Assembly (NCBI GenBank): GCA_035326425.1
Contig: DAOLFG010000015.1
Coordinates: forward strand, 1-64,000
Length of the DNA: 64,000 nt
DNA from: CALKJU01 sp035326425
GTDB taxonomy: Bacteria; Pseudomonadota; Alphaproteobacteria; Geminicoccales; Geminicoccaceae
Direction of reading: 5' to 3'
Part shown: in pieces, positions 25,219 through 33,848 of the stretch
How the letters are laid out: every line of letters begins with the position of its first letter
Position numbering within the stretch: the first letter of the stretch is position 1
Program-made: the position numbers and the translations under genes
The notes under the pieces: generated by a model
The model's input: only the letters and a program-made list of their open reading frames with translations
What the model was told of the DNA's origin: nothing
The model's database searches: none

Positions 25219-27318
25219 CTAGACTATATCTTGCAGGCCGGACTGGAACAGCTGTGCGATATCGGCGCCGGTCAGCGCCCTGGCGAACAGGCTGATCTCG
25301 TCGATGCTGCCGTGGAAATGGCTGCGCAGGGTGTCGGCGGCACCGCGGCTCGACTGGTCGGCCAGGGCGCCGAAGACCAGGGGGTCGGGGTCGGCCAGCC
25401 AGTCGACATGGAAGGCGTCGCTGCCGGCCAGGCCGCCGTTGACATAGAGCCTGGTGCCGGCGGCGTCGAAGGTGAAGCCGACATGCACGGCCTCGCCTGC
25501 CTCGATCCCGCCGACCTCGATGCGGTGGCTGCCGGTGGCGTCCTCGACCCGCAGGACCAGCCGGCTGCCGTCGAGCCAGAGCGAGGTGTCGCCGGCATTG
25601 GCGCCTGCCGAATCCTTGGAGAAGAGGCCCTGGACGCCGGCGAGGTCGTCGGCGCGGAACCAGAACGCCAGCGTGCCGCTGGCCAGCTCGGTCGGATCGG
25701 GATCGGTCGCGTGGGCGCTGCGGTCGAGCAGCTCCTCGACCGACGGCAGCGTGTTGGCGACGACGACCCGGGTGCCGGCGGCGTTGGGATGGAGATTGTC
25801 GGTGGTGAGGCGGGTCGGATCACCGAGGACGCCATCGAGGAAGTTGCGGTAGAGGACGCTGCCGTACTCCTGGGCGAGATCGGCGAAGAGCCGCTCGAAT
25901 GCCGCCACCTCGCCGGAGGTCCCGTAGCCCTTGCCGAGCAGCGGCCAAGCACCCTGCGTGCCCGCCAGCATCACCTCGATGCCGCGGTCGGCGCAGAGAT
26001 CGAGGATCGTCCGCAGATTGGCCTCGACCCCGGCGATGGAGAGGGCTCGCAGGCTGTCATTGGTGCCGAGCTCGACGACCATCGCGTCGGGCAGCTCCTT
26101 CGTCGGATCGGCGAGATAGTCCTGCAGGCGCGCCAGGCCCATGGCGGTGGTGTCGCCGCTCTTGGAGTAGGCGACGATGTCGACGTCGCCGTGCCCGGCC
26201 GCCGCCAGCGCCTTGCCGAGCTGGGTCGGATAGCTGTTGGCAGGGCCGATATGCGCCGTCGACAGCGACGACAGGCTGTCGCCCAGCACCATCAGGTCGA
26301 TGCGGCCGTCGCCGCCGGGCGTGAACACGACGAGGTGGTCGTCCACCCCGTCGAAGTGCAGCGCCCGACCCTGCAGCAGCGCCGCGCCGTGCCCGACGCC
26401 GCCCAGCAGCTCGGCATCGAGCCCGCCCACCGCGTCGCGGCCGGCATCGCCGGCGGCGGGGAGGTCGAGATGCATCACGGCACCCAACGCCTCGGCGGTC
26501 CGGGCGTAGTCGGCAGCACCCGCCGGGAAGGCGCTCGCCGGTGCCGTCAGCAGCAGCGTGCCGTTGAACTTGATGGTCTCGGCCGCAGCGCCGCGGATCA
26601 GGTTCTGGCCGTCGAGGGCGGCGATGTCCTGCACGCCGGCAGCACCGTCCAGGCGGACGCCGTTGACCTCGACCCAGTCGACGCTGAGCGCACGCGCCGC
26701 GGTGTCGTTGTAGTGCTGGATGCCGATCTGGTGCTCCACGCCGGCAGCGATGCCCGCCACCTCGAACCGCAGCTCGGTGTAGTCCTTCGCCGTCACGGTG
26801 GCGGCGGCGACCTCCTGCCCGTCGATCAGCAGCCGCATCTTCGACAGGTCCGAGCCCTCGGCGGCGTGGGCGCGGACGACGATGACGGTGACATCGCCCG
26901 TGGCCGGCGGCTCGGGTTCGGGTTGGGGTTCGGGCTGCGACGGCGCCGGGAAGCTCTCGGCCGGGAAGTCGAGCAGCAGCGTGCCGTTGAACTGGATGCT
27001 GCCGGCGGCGCTGCCACCCTTCAGATTCTGGCCGTCCAGGGCCCCGACGTCCTGGACTCCCTGGCTGGCGGCGATCGTGGTCTGCCCGACCGTCACCGAT
27101 TCGATGTAGAGGGCCCGCGTCGTGGTGTCGTTGTAGTGCTGCACGCCGATCCGGTGCGCCTGGTCGGGCGCCAGGTCGTCGACCGTGAAGGTCAGGTCGC
27201 CGAATTCCTGCCAAGTGACCGAGGAAGTGGCGACCTCCTGCCCGTCCACTAGCAGGCGCAGCTTGGCGAGATCCGAACCGATCTCGGCTCGCGCCCTGAT
27301 GGTAATCGTCGTGGCCAT
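25219..27318 (-). CDS. GDSL esterase inserted in a LamG domain, with two carbohydrate-binding repeats
   Basis: A 699-residue protein. Residues 1-121 and 142-264 are two copies of one module (shared LLVDGQEV/LLIDGQEV, QHYNDT, VQD.(G/A)ALDGQNL, FNGTLLL) that looks like the Ca-dependent xylan-binding CBM60 type, joined by a Pro-Glu linker (126-139). Residues 270-331 start a LamG lectin domain (ALHFDGVDDHLVV); 340-530 are an SGNH/GDSL hydrolase (GDS with Ser348, GTND with N420, D507/H510); LamG resumes at 546 (GTLAFWFRADDLAG) to 690. No signal peptide, so type I secretion is possible. The start at 27318 replaces a longer frame whose N-terminus is Arg-rich and non-conserved. Confidence 0.85.
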   Translation of the reverse strand: MATTITIRARAEIGSDLAKLRLLVDGQEVATSSVTWQEFGDLTFTVDDLAPDQAHRIGVQHYNDTTTRALYIESVTVGQTTIAASQGVQDVGALDGQNLKGGSAAGSIQFNGTLLLDFPAESFPAPSQPEPQPEPEPPATGDVTVIVVRAHAAEGSDLSKMRLLIDGQEVAAATVTAKDYTELRFEVAGIAAGVEHQIGIQHYNDTAARALSVDWVEVNGVRLDGAAGVQDIAALDGQNLIRGAAAETIKFNGTLLLTAPASAFPAGAADYARTAEALGAVMHLDLPAAGDAGRDAVGGLDAELLGGVGHGAALLQGRALHFDGVDDHLVVFTPGGDGRIDLMVLGDSLSSLSTAHIGPANSYPTQLGKALAAAGHGDVDIVAYSKSGDTTAMGLARLQDYLADPTKELPDAMVVELGTNDSLRALSIAGVEANLRTILDLCADRGIEVMLAGTQGAWPLLGKGYGTSGEVAAFERLFADLAQEYGSVLYRNFLDGVLGDPTRLTTDNLHPNAAGTRVVVANTLPSVEELLDRSAHATDPDPTELASGTLAFWFRADDLAGVQGLFSKDSAGANAGDTSLWLDGSRLVLRVEDATGSHRIEVGGIEAGEAVHVGFTFDAAGTRLYVNGGLAGSDAFHVDWLADPDPLVFGALADQSSRGAADTLRSHFHGSIDEISLFARALTGADIAQLFQSGLQDIV

Positions 27319-27586
27319 GAACAATCTTCCGTCCGCCCCATCCCAGTCGAAAGAAAGACGTAGTGGCAAGGAACCATCAAGATTAACGGCGTATGACTGT
27401 CTGCATCGGGATATGCTCGTCGCTCTCCCATAGAGAAACGGCGTGGAGCCAGCCACGAGAGCGGAACGCCGCGGGCGGCGGCGAGCCTGTCGGCCGTCGA
27501 GGCGGCGTGACAGCGAAAGCGCCTTTGGATATGCCTGGGCGGCCCGGCCGGATCCGCAACGGCCGGCAACCATCGAGGAAACGCAG

Positions 27587-28063
27587 GTGGACGCAGGCTC
27601 CGCGCTGGCGGAAGTCGTCGACAGGCTGGGCCAGGAGACCGGCCTGGAGCTGCAGGCCGACGATCAGGGCCGCTACGGCTTCGTGGTCGACGGCCGGCTG
27701 ACGGTGGCGCTGGCGGCCGAGGAGGGCGGCGAGGTCGTGCAGCTCGAGGCCGAGCTGGCGCGGCCGCCGGTGGCGCTGCTCGACACGATGCTGCGGCGCG
27801 CGATGCTGCTGAACCGCCGGCCCGACGTCACCGGCGGGGCCACCATCGGCCTCGACGGCGACAGCGGTATTGTCACGCTGACGTGGCGGCAGCCGGCGAC
27901 GGATCTCGATCCCGGCGAGCTGGCCGTGACGCTGGCCGGCTTCGTCGAGCGGGCGCTGGCGGTGCAGGACGAGCTGCGGCAGGCGGCGGCGGGCGACGGC
28001 CAGGCCGAGCCGATGCCGGACGAGCCGGCCCCGGCCGGGCCGGAGATGTGGGTACGGGGCTGA
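27587..28063 (+). CDS. CesT-like type III secretion chaperone
   Basis: A 158-residue acidic protein with the alpha-beta-beta-beta-alpha-beta-beta-beta-alpha order expected for CesT/class I secretion chaperones: helix 4-20, strands 27-58 (YGFVVDGRLTVALA, EVVQLEAEL), helix 61-77, strands 82-100 and helix 108-136, then a Pro/Glu tail. I choose GTG 27587, preceded by AGGAAA, because upstream residues are Arg-rich and lack structure. It ends 15 bases before the 1657-residue gene, the classic chaperone/effector order. Assignment rests on fold pattern, size and position; a YbjN-like protein is the main alternative. Confidence 0.6.
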   Translation: MDAGSALAEVVDRLGQETGLELQADDQGRYGFVVDGRLTVALAAEEGGEVVQLEAELARPPVALLDTMLRRAMLLNRRPDVTGGATIGLDGDSGIVTLTWRQPATDLDPGELAVTLAGFVERALAVQDELRQAAAGDGQAEPMPDEPAPAGPEMWVRG

Positions 28064-28078
28064 AGGGAGACGGGCGAG

Positions 28079-31000
28079 ATGTCGCTCCAGGGCACCGGGT
28101 CGGTCAACATTCCCTATATCGGTGTCGGGGTCAGCAACCGCGGCACGGTGGGCGGCCGCGACGAGACGCGGATCGGCAGCGCCTTCCGCAGCCTCAAGGC
28201 CATGATCACCGGATCGGGGCAATCCAACGTCAAGCTGGTCGACCAGCGGGCGGGCGGCGGCGGCCTGATGCTGGCGCGCAAGGGACAGGCCGGGCTGCAG
28301 GACCTGGAAAGGCTGCGGGGACGGCATCTGACCCCGAGCACCAGCGGTACCACGTCTAAGGCGAGCGACGCGCCATCGACGGCACCCAAGGCGAGCCCGC
28401 CGCCGACCACGACGACAGCGACCACGACGACAGCGACCACGACGGCGCCGTCGACACCGAAGGCCGAGGAGCTGGCGACCAGGCTGGGCGAGCTGCGCAA
28501 GGATGCCGAGGCGCTGGCCAGCGTGCGCTCGCAGATCGAGGTGCCGGGCCTGCGCGGCGAAACGCGGGCGGCGCTGGATGCGCAGCGGCGCGACCAGACG
28601 ACGAAGCTGGGGCGCGACCTCGAGGCGGCCCTGAAGCAGGTCAAGGGGCTCGAGCAGGAGATCGCCGCCAAGCCCTCCGACCCGGCGACGGCCAAGGAGC
28701 TGGTCGAGGTCCAGCGCCTGCGGGATTCGCTGCTGCGCGAGCTGGCGCTGCTGCACCTGCCGGGCCTGCGCGACGCCTCGCCGCTGGTCGACCCGCGGAT
28801 GCGGCTGCATCCCGACGAGGTACCGCGCTCGACGGCCGAGCATCTCGACGCCGCGGTCAACGAGCTGCGCCGCCTGGACGATGGCGGCCACCTGACCTCG
28901 GCGCTGATGAAGCGGCTGTCCGAGTTCGGCGCCATGCAGGCCTGGAGCCGCTCGCCGGTCGAGCGGCAGAAGAACGACGCCGCCGAGACGTTGCATTCCA
29001 TGGCGAGCGGACTGCGCGACGGCACGATGGTCGACCATCTGCTGATGGGCGACAGCCGGCTCGACGACGCGGCGCTGGCATTGAAGCTTGCGGCGGTGAA
29101 GGCCAAGCCGGACAAGGACCCGACGATCCAGGCCAACCGCGAGAAGGCGGTGACGGTCCGCCACCAGCTGGCCCAGGCCGAGCGCAAGCTGGCGCGGGCG
29201 CTGACCACCGAGCACCGCGTCTGGTACAAGCTCGGCATGCGCGGCGACCCGCAGCGCCTGTTCAAGGGACAGGGTGTGGGCGGGGTCGGGATCGACGGCC
29301 AGTTCATGGCGGCGATCCGCAACAAGGGCGGCTCGGATGCCGGGCGCGACGTGGCGCTGCTGGCGGCCGGCGTGGCGCTGCTGCGCCGCGAGGCCGACCG
29401 GCTGGAGGGCCGCGGCGGCACCGCCGTCGAGAAGCTCGGGGCAGCACTCGAAGCCCGCGGCGAGATCGAACACGAGCTGGCCGAGCTGAACCGCGAGGAT
29501 CTCGGGCTGGCCACGAGGCAGTCGCAGCTCGAGGCCATCCAGGGGGATTCGGACGCGGAGGCGCAGGATCTCATCGACGCAGGGGTCGAGTTCGGCGAGA
29601 CGGTGCTCCGCCGCACCGAGATCGACACCCGCCGCGACGAGCTGCGGGACGCGCTGGCCGAGCTGCCGAGCGACGAGGAGGTCGCGAGCCTGCGGCGCCA
29701 GGTCGACGCGGCGACGAAGATGGGCGTGCTGGGCGAGCTCGGGCTCGACACCGCCGACCTGCGCGAGATGGGGCTGAGTGGCAAGGACATCGACGAGCTG
29801 ACCAAGGCGGTCGAGGGCTTCCACACCCAGGGCCTGCGCAGCGGCGCCGACGTGGCGCAGGTGACCAAGGCGGTCAACACGCTGATCGACCGCATGGTCA
29901 ACCAGACCCTGGGCCAGGATCTCATGAAGGGCCAGGGCGCCTTCTCGGAGGAAGGCCAGGCGCGAGGGCTGCTGGACCAGGTGTTCCAGGACGTCAGCGG
30001 CAAGTTCGACGACTTCACGCTGCAGGCCGACAACCCGGACGTGGCCAAGGGCTTCCAGGCCAAGCTCGGCATGCTCGCCATCGATGCGCCGAAGACCGAC
30101 AAGTTTGCGGAGCGGCTGCACGGCCTGATCGCCGACAGCACCGCCGAGATCGACAAGCTGGAAGCCGGCATCGCCGGCTCGGTGCAGCAGCTGGTGGATG
30201 TCGACAAGGACGTCGCCACGGCCAGGGAGACGCTGCGCCAGCAGGCGCAGCTCCTGAACCTCAGGGTCGATCCCGACGATCCCAAGGGCTTCGCCAGTGC
30301 CCAGCGCCTGATCCGGGCGCTCGACATCGACGAGCGGCTGCGGACCTCGCCGCCGACGGACCCGGCGGACCGCCAGGCCCTCGAGGCGCAGCTCGACGCC
30401 GATCTCGCCAAGCTCAAGGGCTTCGACGCCGAGCGGATGAAGCGCGGCTTCTTCGGCAAGATCGGCGGCAGCGCGCCACAGCGGGCCGATCTCGCCAAGC
30501 TCGCCCATCTGCGCGACGTCGCGGAAGCGATCGTCACCATCCGCGAGGCGCCTGACAAGAAGAAGCTGCTCGGCCGCCAGATCGAGAACGCGATCGTGGC
30601 CAAGGACCAGGCCATGGCCAAACGCCAGGAGGAGCTGATGGTCCGCTTCCCGGTGGTGCAGAACGCCATCCGGGCGGCGGCGCTGGCGGCCCGGCCGGGC
30701 AACACGCCGCTCGACGACTATGTGCCTGCCGACCATCGGCCGGCGATCGAGCAGACGCTGAAGTCGTGGGGCCTGCCGGTCGACCTGTTCCGGCCGGAGA
30801 TCGACCAGATCCTGGACCAGACCTTCGGCATCGACGAGCTGAGGTCCTGGCGCGCCGATACGACGCTCTCCGCCGAGCTCCGGGAGCACCTGGAAAGCGG
30901 CGACGACGGCCTGCGCGGCCCGATCGACCTCGTCACCCACCAGGGCAGCATCGACCGCGGCACCATGCGCACGCTGCTGGCCACGGTCGGCGGCATGAAG

Positions 31001-33052
31001 GACGGCGACCGCATCCGCATGCAGACCGGCGACCGGGTGACGGTCAACAGCGGCCGCATCCCGATCGAGCCCAGCGACACGGTGAAGGTCAGGGCGCGGC
31101 TGGCCATGGGCGACGTCAACGCCATGGAGATCTTCCTCACACCCGAGGGCTACCAGCTGCACATGAAGGCCGGGCTCGAGGGCCGGGTCGGCGGCGACGT
31201 CATCATCGACGGCAAGGTGGTGGAGGCCACGGCCTCGGCCGATCTCGCCGGGCACCGCATCAGCGGCGCCATGCTGCGCTTTCCCAAGTCGCCCGAGGGG
31301 CTGGCGAACCTGCGCTCGTTCCTGCAGGCGATGAGCGAGAAGGGCCGGCTCGAGCCCTCCGACTGGTCGAAGGCGGCGCAGGTCTATCCGGTGCTGGAGC
31401 GCAAGGCGCAGGGTGCGGTCGGCCTCAGCGCCCAGACGCGCGGCGACATCCTGGAGAAGTTCACCGGCACCGACATGACCGGCGGCAGCGCCAAGGGCGA
31501 TTTCGTCACCTTCGGCGCCTCCGTCGGCGTCAGCGCCAGCCTGACCGGCGTCTGGCAGGACATCGCCAACGCCAACCAGATCACCCGGCTGGGCTCGGTG
31601 GAGGTGGCGGTCACCGCCAGCGCCACCGCCGGGCTCTACGGCAAGATCACCATGCTCTCGGGCCTGGCCACGCAAGAGGCGATGTCGGCGTCGGGCGGCC
31701 AGCAGGCGGTCGACGGCGCCTTCGGCACCAACTCGGCCGGCAAGAGCCGCTACGACCTGTCGAGCCCACAGATGATGCAGGACATCGTCAGCGGCACGCT
31801 GGCCGTCACCGAGTCCTATACCCGCCGCACCAAGGAGGTGCGCCTGCCGGACGGGCTGTTCGCCGTCGGCAACGAGATCGTCAAGCTGCAGACCGTCAAC
31901 ACCACGTCGCGCGGGGCGCTGGCGGCGGTGTCGGACGACCGGGTGATCGACCTCTTGACCAAGAACGCGGCGCTGCGCGAGGCGACGATGGAGCTGCTGG
32001 ACCGCGCCGTCGCCAACGACTTCATCTCGGTCACCTACGGGCTGGACGAGGGCGTGCGCGGCCAGGTCAACGACCTGCTGGTCGAGGCCAACGACATCCG
32101 CGAGGGCCGCGGGGCCGGGATCGGCCTGAGCCGGAGCGAGCGCGAGACCGCCGCCGCCCGGCTCGAGGGCCGGGCCAACCGGCTGCTGCAGGACGACGCC
32201 AGCTACACGCCCAAGAAGATCGCGCTGGTGCCGACGCAGCTCCTGGGCGACCAGGTCAACAACTTCAACTCGCCGCTGATCCGCTGGGACACGGTGAGCG
32301 AGGGCAAGTTCGAGCGCGTGGCGGCCGAAGTGGTGCTGCAGGCGCCGCCACCGCCCAGCGGTGGTGGCGGTAGTACCGCCACGACGACCTCGCCATCGAG
32401 CACGGTCTCCGTGCCACGGCCCGAGACCGGGTTCCAGGCCAGGGTGCCGGGCCTGGCGACGCGCCACGACCTGGCGGCGCTGACGCAGCTGGCGCAGACC
32501 GTCGACACGGTACCCGGCCCGCGCGACACCACCGCCGCGATCGCCAAGGGTGGGCAGTTCTATGTCGAGCCGCAGGCGCACGCCTCCTGCGCGCGCCATG
32601 CGATCAACGCCATGCTGGGTCGGGGGCTGGTGAGCGACGAGGGGCTCACCGCCCACAATATGATCCGCGAGCTCGACCTGACCCACGGCGACATCGTCGT
32701 CGAGCGGCGCGACGTCGACGCCCGCCGCGGCAACTATCCCGACCAGGTGACGGACTATCTGAAGTTCCTGCACCAGCAGGGCACGCTCGACCACGACCAC
32801 GCGCTGACCAATGTCGATCTCGGCGGCAAGTATCCGGGCCTGCCCAAGACGCTACCGGCGATCAACGGCGACCGCTGCATCATCGCCACGATGACGCCCG
32901 AGCATTTCGTGGCCTTCCGCAAGGACCAGGACGGCGACTGGTATTGCCTGGACAGCATCGGCAGCAAGCAGACGCCGATCAGCCCCGACGACTATGTCCG
33001 GCGGCTCAAGGCGGCAGGCAACGAGCAGGTCGCCCTGATCCAGCCGCAGTAG
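28079..33052 (+). CDS. Giant putative secreted effector with C-terminal Josephin-like protease domain
   Basis: 1657 residues without signal peptide. N-terminal 90 residues rich in Gly/Val, then a Thr/Pro linker (about 95-128), long helical and coiled-coil stretches (130-970), a beta-rich part (about 975-1275), a Pro/Gly/Thr linker (1420-1450) and a C-terminal domain. There EPQAHASCARHAI gives Q1499 and C1504, MTPEHFVAF gives H1609 and WYCLDS gives D1625. Ataxin-3 has Gln at Cys minus 5, His 105 residues after Cys and an Asn-Ser 15 after His; here the distances are 5, 105 and 16. AGGGAG at 28064-28069 sets the start. Predicted deubiquitinase effector; the body is unrecognised. Confidence 0.8.
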   Translation: MSLQGTGSVNIPYIGVGVSNRGTVGGRDETRIGSAFRSLKAMITGSGQSNVKLVDQRAGGGGLMLARKGQAGLQDLERLRGRHLTPSTSGTTSKASDAPSTAPKASPPPTTTTATTTTATTTAPSTPKAEELATRLGELRKDAEALASVRSQIEVPGLRGETRAALDAQRRDQTTKLGRDLEAALKQVKGLEQEIAAKPSDPATAKELVEVQRLRDSLLRELALLHLPGLRDASPLVDPRMRLHPDEVPRSTAEHLDAAVNELRRLDDGGHLTSALMKRLSEFGAMQAWSRSPVERQKNDAAETLHSMASGLRDGTMVDHLLMGDSRLDDAALALKLAAVKAKPDKDPTIQANREKAVTVRHQLAQAERKLARALTTEHRVWYKLGMRGDPQRLFKGQGVGGVGIDGQFMAAIRNKGGSDAGRDVALLAAGVALLRREADRLEGRGGTAVEKLGAALEARGEIEHELAELNREDLGLATRQSQLEAIQGDSDAEAQDLIDAGVEFGETVLRRTEIDTRRDELRDALAELPSDEEVASLRRQVDAATKMGVLGELGLDTADLREMGLSGKDIDELTKAVEGFHTQGLRSGADVAQVTKAVNTLIDRMVNQTLGQDLMKGQGAFSEEGQARGLLDQVFQDVSGKFDDFTLQADNPDVAKGFQAKLGMLAIDAPKTDKFAERLHGLIADSTAEIDKLEAGIAGSVQQLVDVDKDVATARETLRQQAQLLNLRVDPDDPKGFASAQRLIRALDIDERLRTSPPTDPADRQALEAQLDADLAKLKGFDAERMKRGFFGKIGGSAPQRADLAKLAHLRDVAEAIVTIREAPDKKKLLGRQIENAIVAKDQAMAKRQEELMVRFPVVQNAIRAAALAARPGNTPLDDYVPADHRPAIEQTLKSWGLPVDLFRPEIDQILDQTFGIDELRSWRADTTLSAELREHLESGDDGLRGPIDLVTHQGSIDRGTMRTLLATVGGMKDGDRIRMQTGDRVTVNSGRIPIEPSDTVKVRARLAMGDVNAMEIFLTPEGYQLHMKAGLEGRVGGDVIIDGKVVEATASADLAGHRISGAMLRFPKSPEGLANLRSFLQAMSEKGRLEPSDWSKAAQVYPVLERKAQGAVGLSAQTRGDILEKFTGTDMTGGSAKGDFVTFGASVGVSASLTGVWQDIANANQITRLGSVEVAVTASATAGLYGKITMLSGLATQEAMSASGGQQAVDGAFGTNSAGKSRYDLSSPQMMQDIVSGTLAVTESYTRRTKEVRLPDGLFAVGNEIVKLQTVNTTSRGALAAVSDDRVIDLLTKNAALREATMELLDRAVANDFISVTYGLDEGVRGQVNDLLVEANDIREGRGAGIGLSRSERETAAARLEGRANRLLQDDASYTPKKIALVPTQLLGDQVNNFNSPLIRWDTVSEGKFERVAAEVVLQAPPPPSGGGGSTATTTSPSSTVSVPRPETGFQARVPGLATRHDLAALTQLAQTVDTVPGPRDTTAAIAKGGQFYVEPQAHASCARHAINAMLGRGLVSDEGLTAHNMIRELDLTHGDIVVERRDVDARRGNYPDQVTDYLKFLHQQGTLDHDHALTNVDLGGKYPGLPKTLPAINGDRCIIATMTPEHFVAFRKDQDGDWYCLDSIGSKQTPISPDDYVRRLKAAGNEQVALIQPQ
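28405..28449 (+). repeat. 15-bp tandem repeat, three copies, in the effector linker
   Basis: The unit GACCACGACGACAGC is present twice exactly (28405-28419, 28420-28434) and once with changes (28435-28449). It encodes the Thr-Ala-rich linker and keeps the frame, so the linker length can vary by slippage. Confidence 0.8.
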
Positions 33053-33055
33053 AGG

Positions 33056-33838
<783 letters not shown>

Positions 33839-33848
33839 CGGTTCCGGC

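Noticed and set aside
27370..27397. GGAACC upstream of the chaperone as an HrpL-type (hrp box) promoter
   Set aside because: The required CCAC half 15-16 bases later is missing, so the match is chance in GC-rich DNA.
28405..28449. Short direct repeats as a CRISPR array
   Set aside because: Units are 15 bases, contiguous, in frame and coding; there are no spacers.
27383..32800. A 1805-codon open frame on the minus strand opposite the giant effector
   Set aside because: It is the antisense shadow of the real gene: composition is Gln/Arg/Leu/Gly-rich without domains, while the plus frame has a ribosome site, chaperone neighbour and a recognisable catalytic domain.
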